DNA of 64,000 nt from Flavobacteriaceae bacterium (GCA_016744415.1 JADGEL010000004.1:62001-126000); one strand, 5' to 3'; numbered from the stretch's first letter, positions 52,902 through 62,799 are shown. The notes: generated from the sequence alone by a model not told the origin. Made by a program: numbers and translations.

Positions 52902-54248
52902 ATGACCTTAAATACTCTCAATGCTATTTCTCCTATTGATGGGCGTTACCGTAATAAAGTAGAGAATTTCGCACCCTATTTTTCTGAAAAAGCATTGATA
53001 AAATACCGCGTTCAAGTAGAGATAGAATATTTTATTTCACTTTGTGAATTACCGCTGCCGCAATTAGCAGAATTTGACAACAGCTTGTTTACTGTGTTGC
53101 GAAAAATATATACTGATTTTTCTGATACTGATGCGCAAAAAATAAAAGATATTGAAAAAATAACCAACCATGATGTAAAAGCTGTTGAGTATTTTATCAA
53201 AGAACAATTCGATGCTATTGGTGGATTAGATTCATCTAAAGAGTTTATTCATTTCGGATTGACCTCGCAAGACATCAACAATACTGCAATTCCGCTTTCA
53301 TTAAAAGAAGCATTATTAGATGTGTATTATCCAATGTTAGAAGAATTAAAAGCAAAATTAGAAAGTTTGTCTGATGATTGGAAAGATATTTCTATGTTGG
53401 CAAAAACTCACGGACAACCTGCTTCTCCTACCCGATTAGGAAAAGAGATTTATGTTTTTGTTGAGCGTATCAATCAGCAATTAATAGGGTTAAAAACTAT
53501 ACCTCATGCCGCAAAATTTGGAGGTGCTACAGGAAATTATAATGCACATAAAGTAGCTTATCCACAAAATGATTGGAAAGCATTCGGAACTAATTTTGTA
53601 GAAAACAGTTTAGGATTACACCATTCTTTCCCAACAACTCAGATAGAGCATTATGACCATATGGCCTCTTTATTTGATGGGTTAAAACGTATCAATACAA
53701 TTTTGATTGATTTAAACCGTGATATCTGGACCTATGTTTCAAATGATTATTTTAAACAAAAAATAAAAGCTGGCGAAATAGGATCTTCAGCAATGCCTCA
53801 TAAAGTTAACCCAATTGATTTTGAAAATTCTGAAGGAAACTTAGGAATGGCAAATGCTATTTTTGAGCATTTATCAGCAAAATTACCAATTTCAAGGTTA
53901 CAGAGAGATTTAACTGATTCAACTGTATTGAGAAATATTGGAGTGCCTTTGGCGCACACAACAATTGCATTTTCATCTACCTTAAAAGGTTTGAATAAAT
54001 TGTTGTTAAATAAAGAAGCCTTTGAAAGAGATTTAGAAAATAACTGGGCAGTAGTTGCAGAGGCTATCCAAACAATATTAAGGCGAGAGGCCTATCCAAA
54101 TCCGTATGAGGCATTGAAAGGCTTAACACGTACTAATGAGAAAATATCTAAAGAATCCATTGCCAACTTTATTGAAACCTTGGAAGTGAATGAAGAAATA
54201 AAAGCAGAATTAAGAGTGATAACTCCTAGTAATTTTACTGGGATATAA
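52902..54248 (+). CDS. purB: Adenylosuccinate lyase
   Basis: The start is the ATG at 52902 (MTLNTLNAISPIDGRYRN), directly after a consensus promoter; the upstream TTG at 52869 is not used. The 448-aa protein carries the fumarase/aspartase superfamily signature GSSAMPHKVNPIDFENSEGN, the catalytic-His region TKTHGQPAS-like (LAKTHGQPASPTRLGKE) and HFGLTSQDINNTA. It acts twice in purine synthesis, forming fumarate plus AICAR or AMP. PurB of the long, E. coli-like type. Confidence 0.96.
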   Translation: MTLNTLNAISPIDGRYRNKVENFAPYFSEKALIKYRVQVEIEYFISLCELPLPQLAEFDNSLFTVLRKIYTDFSDTDAQKIKDIEKITNHDVKAVEYFIKEQFDAIGGLDSSKEFIHFGLTSQDINNTAIPLSLKEALLDVYYPMLEELKAKLESLSDDWKDISMLAKTHGQPASPTRLGKEIYVFVERINQQLIGLKTIPHAAKFGGATGNYNAHKVAYPQNDWKAFGTNFVENSLGLHHSFPTTQIEHYDHMASLFDGLKRINTILIDLNRDIWTYVSNDYFKQKIKAGEIGSSAMPHKVNPIDFENSEGNLGMANAIFEHLSAKLPISRLQRDLTDSTVLRNIGVPLAHTTIAFSSTLKGLNKLLLNKEAFERDLENNWAVVAEAIQTILRREAYPNPYEALKGLTRTNEKISKESIANFIETLEVNEEIKAELRVITPSNFTGI

Positions 54249-54270
54249 TTTTACCCTGTCAACAAACAAA

Positions 54271-54645
54271 ATGAAAAAACTAATTATCATAAGTATTAGT
54301 ATTCTAACCCTATTGTCTTGTAAAAAACAAGAACAACTAGACCTCGACAATTTTAAGCAAGGTACGTTTGAAATTCTAGCAGATGAAAAATATGATAAAA
54401 CAGTTTTTAAACGCATTGGCGATTTACAAATAGAATATTATGAAGACCGGATAGATACTTTATCTATTCATTGGAAAAATAATTTTAACTACACTATACA
54501 AATGTTGCATCCGAAAACGGAATTAGACAATGAACCAATCAATGTTAAGCTAAAAAGTGTAACTGCAAATTCATATGATTTTGAAGCTATTATTGGGCAT
54601 TCAAATTTCGTAATAAAAGGAACCGTTATTAAAACTGCCAATTAA
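54271..54645 (+). CDS. Small lipoprotein of unknown function
   Basis: A 124-aa protein with a lipobox (LTLLSCKKQE). The body is mostly beta: GTFEILADEKYDKTVFKRIG, LQIEYYEDRIDTLSIHWKNN, and a late strand FEAIIGHSNFVIKGTV. It starts 22 bp after purB and ends 2 bp before the TerC gene, so it may be co-transcribed with both. Similar flavobacterial proteins are often misnamed DNA topoisomerase IV; no topoisomerase motif is present. Confidence 0.8.
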   Translation: MKKLIIISISILTLLSCKKQEQLDLDNFKQGTFEILADEKYDKTVFKRIGDLQIEYYEDRIDTLSIHWKNNFNYTIQMLHPKTELDNEPINVKLKSVTANSYDFEAIIGHSNFVIKGTVIKTAN

Positions 54646-54647
54646 CT

Positions 54648-55424
54648 ATGGATATATTTTTACAAGGTGGTACTTGGGTTGCACTTTTAACATTAACCTT
54701 TTTAGAAATAGTTTTAGGAATAGACAACATTGTATTTATTTCTATTGCAGCAGGAAAACTACCTAAAGATCAAATTAAAAAAGCTACAAGAATAGGTTTG
54801 TTACTTGCAATGATATTCAGAATTTTATTGCTTTTAGGAGTAACGGTTCTTATCTCAATGCAAAATCCATTTTTTATAATTGATTTACCCTGGATGCATG
54901 CTGGCATTACGGGTCAAAGTGTCATTTTAATTTTAGGTGGAATTTTTCTCTTGTATAAAAGCACCAAAGAAATACATCATAAAATAGAAGATACAGTAGA
55001 GGAAACATCAACAAAAAAGAAATTAGCAAAATCACTCAATGGAGTTATTTTACAAATTGTATTAATTGATATTGTTTTTTCATTTGATTCTGTTTTAACT
55101 GCAGTTGGCATGACAAGTGGAGTTGAGGGTGCCTTAACAATTATGATTATTGCAGTTGTAATTTCTATTTTAATTATGATGCTGTTTGCTACACCTATCG
55201 GAAATTTTGTAAACAAGTATCCAACAATTCAAATGTTAGCTTTATCATTTTTAATATTAATTGGTTTTATGCTAATTACAGAAGGTGCTCATTTGGCTCA
55301 CGCCGAAATTTTTGGGCAACAAGTTGGTGCAATTCCTAAAGGATATTTGTATTTTGCAATTGCTTTTTCACTAGGTGTAGAAGCATTAAATATGCGCCTT
55401 CGTAAAAAAGTTAAAAAAAAGTAG
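54648..55424 (+). CDS. TerC-family integral membrane protein
   Basis: A 258-aa protein with seven to eight TM segments and the TerC signatures LTFLEIVLGIDNIVFISI and IVLIDIVFSFDSVLTAVGM, where acidic residues lie inside membrane helices. Relatives such as Alx, MeeF and MeeY move Mn or other cations, and TerC gives tellurite resistance. It is followed with 1-bp overlap by a His-rich small protein and a TonB receptor pair, which favours a metal-related role; the ion is not known. Confidence 0.9.
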   Translation: MDIFLQGGTWVALLTLTFLEIVLGIDNIVFISIAAGKLPKDQIKKATRIGLLLAMIFRILLLLGVTVLISMQNPFFIIDLPWMHAGITGQSVILILGGIFLLYKSTKEIHHKIEDTVEETSTKKKLAKSLNGVILQIVLIDIVFSFDSVLTAVGMTSGVEGALTIMIIAVVISILIMMLFATPIGNFVNKYPTIQMLALSFLILIGFMLITEGAHLAHAEIFGQQVGAIPKGYLYFAIAFSLGVEALNMRLRKKVKKK

Positions 55425-55753
55425 TGAACAAAAAAGTTTTACATACTATACTTTCAGTTTTAACCACGGTAATATTATTGTTGCCGATTGCTGTTCAGTT
55501 TGTGCATATCTTAGAAGAAGAGCATGAACATATTGTTTGCGAATCAGAAAATATTCAACATATACATAAAGTTGAAATTGATTGTTCTGTTTATCATTTT
55601 CAGCAACATGTTGTAACAATATTCACCTTCACATCGGTTGATTTTATATCAAAAAAATTAATAAATAGTTCTCCAATATCATTTAATGATAAATGGAATT
55701 ACGAACAAATACTTCAACACCTTAACAGAGGACCTCCTTTTGTTTTAAGTTAA
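55424..55753 (+). CDS. Small exported His/Glu-rich protein preceding TonB receptors
   Basis: A 109-aa protein starting with GTG at 55424, overlapping the TerC stop by 1 bp. An N-terminal hydrophobic segment (TILSVLTTVILLLPIAVQFVH) is followed by ILEEEHEHIVCESENIQHIHKVEIDCSVYHF, with six His and two Cys in 30 residues. It ends NRGPPFVLS. The layout matches the His-rich peptide gene of the efflux locus at 9151. A metal-binding periplasmic or membrane-anchored peptide is inferred; the family is unassigned. Confidence 0.72.
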   Translation: MNKKVLHTILSVLTTVILLLPIAVQFVHILEEEHEHIVCESENIQHIHKVEIDCSVYHFQQHVVTIFTFTSVDFISKKLINSSPISFNDKWNYEQILQHLNRGPPFVLS

Positions 55754-55797
55754 TCAACAACCAAATTAGATTATCTTTTAACAATTAATTTATTATC

Positions 55798-58083
55798 ATG
55801 AAAAAAATTATATGCAGTCTCGTATTTGCGAGCATTGCTTTTATGACCTATGGTCAAGTTAGTATTAATGGATCTGTGACAGATCAAAACAACAATCCAC
55901 TAATGGGTGTAGATGTGTATATTGAAACTCTACACACTGGAACAACAACAGATGTAGACGGAAACTATATATTAAATAAAATTCCACATGGAACTTTTAC
56001 AATTACATATTCTTATATAGGATTTAAAACTGTACAAAAAGAATTAGAATTACATAAAAATCAAACGGATGTAAATGTAGTACTTGAAGAATCTATTTTT
56101 AATATGGACGAAGTCATAGTTTCTACACCATTTAATCGTTTGCAATCTGAAAACGTAATGAAGATTGAAGTACTAAAAGCAAAACAAATAAAACAAAATG
56201 GAAGTGTTAGTCTAATAGAAGGCATAACTAGTATTGCTGGTGTATCTCAAATTTCTACAGGTGTATCTACCGGAAAACCTGTAATTCGAGGCTTAAGTGG
56301 CAATAGAGTTTTAGTGTACTCTCAAGGTGTGCGTCTAGAAAATCAACAGTTTGGTGGTGAACATGGTTTAGGGGTTGCACAAACAGGTATAGAAAGTGTA
56401 GAAGTTATCAAAGGTCCTGCTTCTCTACTCTATGGTTCAGATGCATTGGGTGGTGTTATTTATATTACACCAGAAAAATTTGCACATAAAAACAAATTTG
56501 TTGCAAACCTTGGAGAAACCATGTATTCTAACACTCAAGGTATGCAAACAACTTTTGGTATGAAGCAGTCTGGAGAGCAATGGAAATATTTATTAAGAGG
56601 TGCTTATAACAGTCATATAGATTATAAAATACCAGATGAAAATAGAGTTACAAACTCAAGATTTAATGAACTAAACTTTAATGCCGGTATCGCTTTTGTA
56701 GATGACAATATATCTAGTGAATTACGTTACAACTACAACCAAAATAATATTGGTATTACAGAAGAAATTCACGAACAAACTAAAAGCAGATCGCTAGAGC
56801 TACCTTATCAAAAAGTTAATAATCATATTATTGGATGGCACAATCATGTCTTTTTTGATAATTCAAAATTAGATATCGATTTAGGCTATATCTATGATGA
56901 CAGAAATGAATTTGAAGATGAACATGGTCATGAAGAAGAAGAGCACGAAGAAGACGAACATGAATTGATTGAGCCTGCTCTTAGAATGAAGCTAAAAACA
57001 TTTAGCTATAATGCTAAATATCACGCTCCAAAGTTTGGGAACATATCAATAATTCTTGGCGCACAAGGCATGTATCAAACAAATGCTAATTATGGTGAAG
57101 AAATTTTGATTCCTGATGCTACCATTAATGATTTTGGAGTTTACAGTACAGCGACTATTGATTTTGAAAACAGCTCATTATTAATCGGTATGCGTTATGA
57201 CAATAGAAATTTAGACTCTGAAGAGCACGAGCTAGAGCATCATCATAACGAACATGAAGAAGATGAAGAGCATCATATTGGAGCATTAAACAAAACCTTT
57301 AATAGTTTTAATAGTTTTAATGGTTCAATAGGATATAAATTCAATATTATTGAAAGTATTACTACAAGAATAAATTTAGCAACTGGCTATAGAGCTCCAA
57401 ATTTAGCAGAGTTAACCTCTAATGGAGTGCATCATGGTGTAAATAGATTTGAAATTGGAAATCCTAATTTAGATAACGAACAAAATTTTCAGGCAGACCT
57501 TGCCATCGAATATACTAGCAAGCATTTTGAATTCTTTGCAAACGGATTCTATAATAAAGTAAACAACTACATTTATTTAAATCCTACAGGTGATGAGGAA
57601 GATGGAGCACCTGTATTTGAATATACACAAAGTGATTCAAATTTATATGGAGGTGAGTTTGGTGTACACTTACACCCCCACCCACTAGATTGGTTACATT
57701 TAAAATCAAGTTTTGAAATGGTTATAGGTAAGCAAACTAATGGTAATTATTTAACATTAATCCCTGCAAACAAGTGGGCAAATACATTTAGAGCAGAGTT
57801 TGATATTAATGATTGGTGTAACAATGGTTACGCAAGCATGACGGCACAGACTTATTTAGAACAAAATAACGTAAGTGATTTTGAAACAGCTTCTGAAGCT
57901 TATACTCTTGTTAATTTTGCTCTTGGCGGATCTTTTGATGTGGTTAACCTAAAATTCGATGTTCAAGCTAGCCTAAATAATGCTTTTAACAAAGAGTATA
58001 TTTCTCATTTGTCTAGATTTAAAGAAAATGGAATACCAAATATAGGTACCAACTTTGTTCTTGGATTTAGTTTTAATATATAA
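55798..58083 (+). CDS. TonB-dependent receptor with His/Glu-rich loops, ZnuD-like (paralog 1)
   Basis: A 761-aa outer-membrane receptor. The signal peptide (SIAFMTYGQ) is followed by a CarboxypepD_reg-like domain (ISINGSVTDQNNNPLMGVDV, about 21-105). The plug is at about 125-230 (RLENQQFGGEHGLG) and the 22-strand barrel ends FVLGFSFNI. Two extracellular loops are expanded by His, Glu and Asp: residues about 371-390 (DEHGHEEEEHEEDEHE) and 473-493 (SEEHELEHHHNEHEEDEEHH). Such loops occur in zinc receptors like ZnuD. It lies 44 bp after the His-rich small protein and ends in a strong terminator. Confidence 0.92.
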   Translation: MKKIICSLVFASIAFMTYGQVSINGSVTDQNNNPLMGVDVYIETLHTGTTTDVDGNYILNKIPHGTFTITYSYIGFKTVQKELELHKNQTDVNVVLEESIFNMDEVIVSTPFNRLQSENVMKIEVLKAKQIKQNGSVSLIEGITSIAGVSQISTGVSTGKPVIRGLSGNRVLVYSQGVRLENQQFGGEHGLGVAQTGIESVEVIKGPASLLYGSDALGGVIYITPEKFAHKNKFVANLGETMYSNTQGMQTTFGMKQSGEQWKYLLRGAYNSHIDYKIPDENRVTNSRFNELNFNAGIAFVDDNISSELRYNYNQNNIGITEEIHEQTKSRSLELPYQKVNNHIIGWHNHVFFDNSKLDIDLGYIYDDRNEFEDEHGHEEEEHEEDEHELIEPALRMKLKTFSYNAKYHAPKFGNISIILGAQGMYQTNANYGEEILIPDATINDFGVYSTATIDFENSSLLIGMRYDNRNLDSEEHELEHHHNEHEEDEEHHIGALNKTFNSFNSFNGSIGYKFNIIESITTRINLATGYRAPNLAELTSNGVHHGVNRFEIGNPNLDNEQNFQADLAIEYTSKHFEFFANGFYNKVNNYIYLNPTGDEEDGAPVFEYTQSDSNLYGGEFGVHLHPHPLDWLHLKSSFEMVIGKQTNGNYLTLIPANKWANTFRAEFDINDWCNNGYASMTAQTYLEQNNVSDFETASEAYTLVNFALGGSFDVVNLKFDVQASLNNAFNKEYISHLSRFKENGIPNIGTNFVLGFSFNI

Positions 58084-58088
58084 GATTT

Positions 58089-58119
58089 AAAAGGCAGCTA
58101 TTAGCTGCCTTTTTTTTTC
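58089..58119 (+). terminator. Rho-independent terminator after TonB receptor 1
   Basis: AAGGCAGCT (58091-58099) pairs with AGCTGCCTT (58103-58111) across a 3-nt loop, then a T9 tract. It ends the TerC/His-rich/receptor transcript before the second receptor. Confidence 0.92.
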
Positions 58120-58248
58120 AAACACACTTATGAAAAGGTTTAGTTGGATATTACCCTTAAAACTATAATGAGTCAAAGATAAATCTGTAAGCAGCCAGCT
58201 TATTTCAGAAAGACTTGTTTAGTCAACATATTTATGTATTTCCAAAAG

Positions 58249-58256
58249 TATATTTG
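58249..58256 (+). promoter_or_regulatory. Candidate -7 box TATATTTG of TonB receptor 2
   Basis: An exact TAnnTTTG match 76 bp before the ATG at 58333, in the gap after the terminator. No clear TTG at -33. Confidence 0.45.
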
Positions 58257-58332
58257 TATTTTGCAACTTCATTTAAATTTGATGTAAAGCTTTTAAAATT
58301 TATCACTAAAAAAGTCTTAAACATTTTCTAAC

Positions 58333-60588
58333 ATGAAAATAAAAAGAATCGTATTAACCCTCATTTTCTGTAGCCTTTATATTATTACTAATAGCCAAAT
58401 CAGTATTTCTGGCAAAATTACCGATGAGAAAGGAGAACCGATATTTGGGGCAGAAGTGTACGCCCCAGAATTTCATGTAGGAACCGTTACAGACAGCATA
58501 GGAAAATTCAAACTCAAAAACATTCCACACGGATATATATCACTTGTATTTACACATGTTGGATATGAAGCTTATTTCGAATCACTTGATATACACAAGT
58601 CCTACAAAAATTTTAATGTTATTTTAAAAAAGGCTGTTTTTAGTATGGACGAAGTCATCATTTCAACTCCATTTAACCGATTGCAATCTAAAAATATAAT
58701 GAAAGTTGAGGCTGCTAAAATTAGCAAACTCAAACAGATGGGAGCTGCTACTTTAATTGAAGGCTTAGAAACTATACCCGGAGTTTCACAAATTTCCACA
58801 GGAACTTCCATCGGAAAACCAGTAATTAGAGGTTTAAGTGGCAACCGCGTTTTAGTCTATGCGCAAGGTGTGAGACTAGAAAATCAACAATTTGGAGATG
58901 AACATAGTTTGGGTTTAAATGAAGCTGGTATTGAAAGTGTTGAAGTGATAAAAGGCCCATCATCTTTACTTTATGGTTCTGATGCTTTGGGTGGTGTCAT
59001 TTATTTTAATCCGGAAAAATTTGCTCCAAACAACTCTGCAAGTGCCGATTTTAATCAGCAATATTTTAGCAATACCATTGGTTCTAATAGTTCTGTGGGG
59101 TTTAAAAATTCATATGAAACTTTTAAATTCTTGGTAAGAGGATCTTATAACACACATGCCGATTATAAAATTCCGAATGGAAATCGGGTAACCAATACTA
59201 GATATAATGAGTTTAATTTTAATACAGGACTGTCTATTACCCGAGAACGATTTGCAAGTGAGTTACGCTACAATTTAAACAGTACTGACTTGGGGTTAAC
59301 AGAAGGAATCGACAATCAATCAACAAATCGTTCTACCGAATTCCCTTATCAAAATATAAAAACTCATATTTTAAGTTTACACAATCATCTCTATTTTGAC
59401 ACTTCAAAACTCGATTTTAATTTGGGTTATATTTTTAATGATCGCTCGGAATTTGAAGATGAGCATGACCATGAACCCCACACCATATCACATGCCGAAG
59501 ATGTTGCTGCTCTTAGAATGAAGCTCAAAACATTGAGTTATGATGTAAAATATAATCTTCCAAAAATTAAAACGGTTCAGTTAATTGCTGGCCTTCAAGG
59601 TATGTATCAAACTAACAAAAATTTGGGTGAAGAGCTGCTCATTCCAAATGCTAAAATAAACGATATCGGAATTTTTATTACTGCCATTTCCGATTTTGAT
59701 TGGGGTGCTATGCAAGGTGGACTTCGTTTTGACAATCGAAAATTAACTACAGAATATCACGAAATAATTCATGGTGGCGACGTACACGAATTTGAAGCGC
59801 TCGATAAAACGTATAACAATATTACAGGATCATTAGGAGTTAAAAGAGATTTTTCAGAAAACATCTCTGCCCGTGTTAATTTGGCTTCGGGTTATAGAGC
59901 TCCAAATTTAGCTGAGTTAACATCTAATGGAATACATCATGGTACAAATAGGTTTGAAATTGGAAATCCTAATTTATTAAACGAGCAAAACTTACAACTT
60001 GATATAGCCTTAGAGTACAATAGTAAACACTTAGAATTTTTCTTAAATGGTTTTTACAATGCATTGCAAGATTATATATTTTTATCTCCAACAGGTGATG
60101 TAGAAGATAGTGCTGATGTATATGAATATATCCAAGACGATGCCAAATTGTATGGTGGTGAAATAGGGTTTCATCTACATCCACACCCACTAGATTGGCT
60201 GCATTTAGAAAGTTCTTTTGAATTAGTTATTGGCAAACAAGCTAATGGAGATTATTTACCATTAGTTCCGGCAAACCAATGGAACAATACCCTGCGAAGT
60301 GAGTTTGAAATTAAAAATTGGTGGCAAAAAGGATTTGCAACTATTAATGTAGCTAGTAGTTTTACTCAGAATAATGTGAGCCTGTTTGAGACACCAACTG
60401 ACGCTTACAGTATTGTTAATTTAGGAGTAGGAGGAACGTTACAAATTGGCAATTTAGGTTTCGATTTATCTGCCAACCTCAACAATGCTTTTAATACAAC
60501 TTACACTTCGCACTTATCGCGTTTAAAAAGTGAAGGTATCCCAAACATAGGGCGCAATTTTATTTTGGGTTTGCATTTTGAGTTGTAG
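58333..60588 (+). CDS. TonB-dependent receptor, paralog 2 of a tandem pair
   Basis: A 751-aa receptor colinear with the preceding one from signal peptide through carboxypeptidase-like domain (ISISGKITDEKGEPIFGAEV), plug (RLENQQFGDEHSLGLN) and barrel. Many stretches are identical (SGYRAPNLAELTSNG). The two loops differ: about 373-390 reads EFEDEHDHEPHTISHAEDVA and the second has only TTEYHEIIHGGDVHEFE. His/Glu density is therefore much lower than in paralog 1. It has its own promoter region behind a terminator, so the two may be expressed under different conditions. Confidence 0.92.
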   Translation: MKIKRIVLTLIFCSLYIITNSQISISGKITDEKGEPIFGAEVYAPEFHVGTVTDSIGKFKLKNIPHGYISLVFTHVGYEAYFESLDIHKSYKNFNVILKKAVFSMDEVIISTPFNRLQSKNIMKVEAAKISKLKQMGAATLIEGLETIPGVSQISTGTSIGKPVIRGLSGNRVLVYAQGVRLENQQFGDEHSLGLNEAGIESVEVIKGPSSLLYGSDALGGVIYFNPEKFAPNNSASADFNQQYFSNTIGSNSSVGFKNSYETFKFLVRGSYNTHADYKIPNGNRVTNTRYNEFNFNTGLSITRERFASELRYNLNSTDLGLTEGIDNQSTNRSTEFPYQNIKTHILSLHNHLYFDTSKLDFNLGYIFNDRSEFEDEHDHEPHTISHAEDVAALRMKLKTLSYDVKYNLPKIKTVQLIAGLQGMYQTNKNLGEELLIPNAKINDIGIFITAISDFDWGAMQGGLRFDNRKLTTEYHEIIHGGDVHEFEALDKTYNNITGSLGVKRDFSENISARVNLASGYRAPNLAELTSNGIHHGTNRFEIGNPNLLNEQNLQLDIALEYNSKHLEFFLNGFYNALQDYIFLSPTGDVEDSADVYEYIQDDAKLYGGEIGFHLHPHPLDWLHLESSFELVIGKQANGDYLPLVPANQWNNTLRSEFEIKNWWQKGFATINVASSFTQNNVSLFETPTDAYSIVNLGVGGTLQIGNLGFDLSANLNNAFNTTYTSHLSRLKSEGIPNIGRNFILGLHFEL

Positions 60589-60656
60589 TAACTGGTCATA
60601 TTTTCTTTATTGTCACTTAAGGATTAATAAAAAGAGTATTTTAGTAAACTTAAACT

Positions 60657-61676
60657 TTGTTAACAAAAATAGCTTTGAAAAAAATAGGTAACCTAAAATT
60701 TAATAATATTGATTTATTACTAGCTTTAGGTGGAATTTTAATTTCTGTCTTTTTTGGATATATCTTTTATCACACATATCAGAGTGAAAGAAGTTTAATA
60801 TCATTAATGATATTACCCCTAATTGCAGGAATAATTATTGAAAACTTGAGACTTTCATCAGATTGGACAAGTCTTTTATTAAGAATCTTCGGAGCTCTAT
60901 TGTTTAGTATATTGGCTTTTTTACCTGGGAAAAGTGAAGGGAACTATAATTTAGAAAACCACATTGAAATGTGGCCATATTGGTTTGTGATTTTCTTTGT
61001 GGTTTTTTCAGCTATTTCTCATGAAAAAAAAATCATCCCAAAACTTACTGAAGGGATTACACTGCTACAGTCAGCAGCAATTATCTACTGGATTATTGAT
61101 ATTGGTTTTTTTAATTTTGAGGATATGGTTGACTACTTTCTAATTGGCATTGGCATTATATTTAGTCTATTTTCTTTCATCCACGTATTTACCTATTTAA
61201 AGCTAACCCGAAACACTCGCCTATATTTGAGCCTTTGGAGCTCAATAATTATGGTGATATTTGGAATTGACTATATATATAGAGTTTATAATTTTGATTA
61301 TTTTGTAAATAATAAAATCATAAATGAGCAACTTAACATATTACAATATTTTTTACTTGGAGTTACTCTTATTTATATTTATCAAAATGCGTTTATGCTT
61401 CTAGTTTATATCCCGTCAAAAAGAAGGTTTTATGGAAAAGAACATATGAAAGAAATTAGAGCAATGAACAAAACTCACATTAAAAGATATTCGCAAAAAC
61501 AAATAAAAATATCTGATTCGCTACTTGCTTTGATCACTACTTCAGTGATTTATTATTTGAATTATATCTATCACACTATTCCAAGGCATACATTAATTTG
61601 GTTGATTTTTTGGATATTCCCCCTTGTACTTTGGCTAATAAATATCATTAAAAAAAAACATAATGAGAAAATATAA
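60657..61676 (+). CDS. Hypothetical polytopic membrane protein
   Basis: A 339-aa protein with about nine hydrophobic segments (LLLALGGILISVFFGYIFYHTY, IEMWPYWFVIFFVVFSAIS, MVDYFLIGIGIIFSLFSFIHVFTYL). It ends in two TM helices with a basic tail. No family signature is recognised. No in-frame ATG lies near the start; the frame opens after a stop at 60651, so TTG at 60657 or 60672 (LKKIGNLKF) is the likely initiator. Its end overlaps the DUF2608 gene by 14 bp, so the two probably act together. Confidence 0.7.
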   Translation: MLTKIALKKIGNLKFNNIDLLLALGGILISVFFGYIFYHTYQSERSLISLMILPLIAGIIIENLRLSSDWTSLLLRIFGALLFSILAFLPGKSEGNYNLENHIEMWPYWFVIFFVVFSAISHEKKIIPKLTEGITLLQSAAIIYWIIDIGFFNFEDMVDYFLIGIGIIFSLFSFIHVFTYLKLTRNTRLYLSLWSSIIMVIFGIDYIYRVYNFDYFVNNKIINEQLNILQYFLLGVTLIYIYQNAFMLLVYIPSKRRFYGKEHMKEIRAMNKTHIKRYSQKQIKISDSLLALITTSVIYYLNYIYHTIPRHTLIWLIFWIFPLVLWLINIIKKKHNEKI

Positions 61677-62550
61677 AATTATTAGACTACTCCCAGTCTT
61701 AATCCTAACAATCGTATTAAATTTTGCTTTCATAAATAATAGCAAAGGAAATGTTAAAATTGTTACTACAACTAACTTTAAAAAGGTTGATAGTCATGTT
61801 AACAAATTACTAGAGAAAAATGATTACTCAAACATTCTTGTCGTTTTAGATATTGACAATACGATCTTAACTAGCTCAACTGATTTGGGTGGTGATATAT
61901 GGTATCAGTGGCAACGTGGAAAATTAAATATAAAACCAACCGAAGAGCAGAAAGTTGAATGTTTATTTGAAAATGCCATTGGTCTGCTTTATGAATTAGG
62001 CACAACAGAGTTAACAGATAGTATAATTCCAAGTTTGATAAGTAACTGGCAAGAAAAAGAAATCCCTGTTTTTGCATTAACATCTAGAAGTCCTAGATAT
62101 AGAGCTGCAACTGAAAGGGAATTAAGAAGAACAGGTATTGATTTCACTAAAACAGCGCTTAGACCCGAAGGTAAAAACCTCCCAACTTATAGATATTCCT
62201 TAAAAAATGAAATGAGCTATATGCAAGGTATAATGATGACGTCGGGTATGAATAAAGGTAAAATGTTACAGCACATACTAGACAAAACAGATCAATATTT
62301 TGAATCAATTATTTTTGTTGATGACTCAGAAAAAAACGTATATAACCTGGAGCAACAGTTTAAAAATACTGGAATAGACATGACAATTTTTCACTACACC
62401 AAGGTCATAGAAGATAGAAAAAAAGATAATGATGGTGTGATTTTAACTGAAGGGCAGGTAGAAAAAATGGACATGGATTGGATTGAATTAAATACAACAT
62501 TGAAAGCTATATTTCCAAATAGATATGCTGATAACAAATGTTTAAATTAA
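61663..62550 (+). CDS. Exported DUF2608 HAD-like protein
   Basis: A 295-aa protein with an N-terminal signal or anchor (LPVLILTIVLNFAFINN) and a HAD-type domain: motif I LVVLDIDNTILTSST (about 63-77), motif II FALTSRSPRYRAATERELR and motif III/IV IIFVDDSEKNV. The DUF2608 family, known from Legionella, Chlamydia-type and Bacteroidota genomes, is predicted to be exported phosphatases. Asp nucleophile D and acid D are kept (DID). It is coupled to the upstream membrane protein. Confidence 0.85.
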   Translation: MRKYKIIRLLPVLILTIVLNFAFINNSKGNVKIVTTTNFKKVDSHVNKLLEKNDYSNILVVLDIDNTILTSSTDLGGDIWYQWQRGKLNIKPTEEQKVECLFENAIGLLYELGTTELTDSIIPSLISNWQEKEIPVFALTSRSPRYRAATERELRRTGIDFTKTALRPEGKNLPTYRYSLKNEMSYMQGIMMTSGMNKGKMLQHILDKTDQYFESIIFVDDSEKNVYNLEQQFKNTGIDMTIFHYTKVIEDRKKDNDGVILTEGQVEKMDMDWIELNTTLKAIFPNRYADNKCLN

Positions 62551-62799
62551 AATCAGTAAAAAACAAAGATGGTATTAAACACACATCACTTTATAAATAC
62601 AATAATGCAATTAAAACTGAGAAAGATGTAGTTTTTCTTGTTGACTCCATGATTGGCCTAAAAGGAACAGTACTAACATTCACATTTTTTAGATATAAAG
62701 CACAAAAGAATACAGAAGGAATTACAGGTTTAAATTATACATTAACAATATTCTTTAAATTTTGATTGATTGCTTATTTTTACAATTCAAAGTTATTTC

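Noticed and set aside
62538-62765. 75-aa frame after the DUF2608 gene (13-bp overlap)
   Set aside because: It has an ATG and good spacing, but no signal peptide, domain or recognisable conservation, and its second half reads like translated intergenic sequence. It was left out but could be a small real gene.
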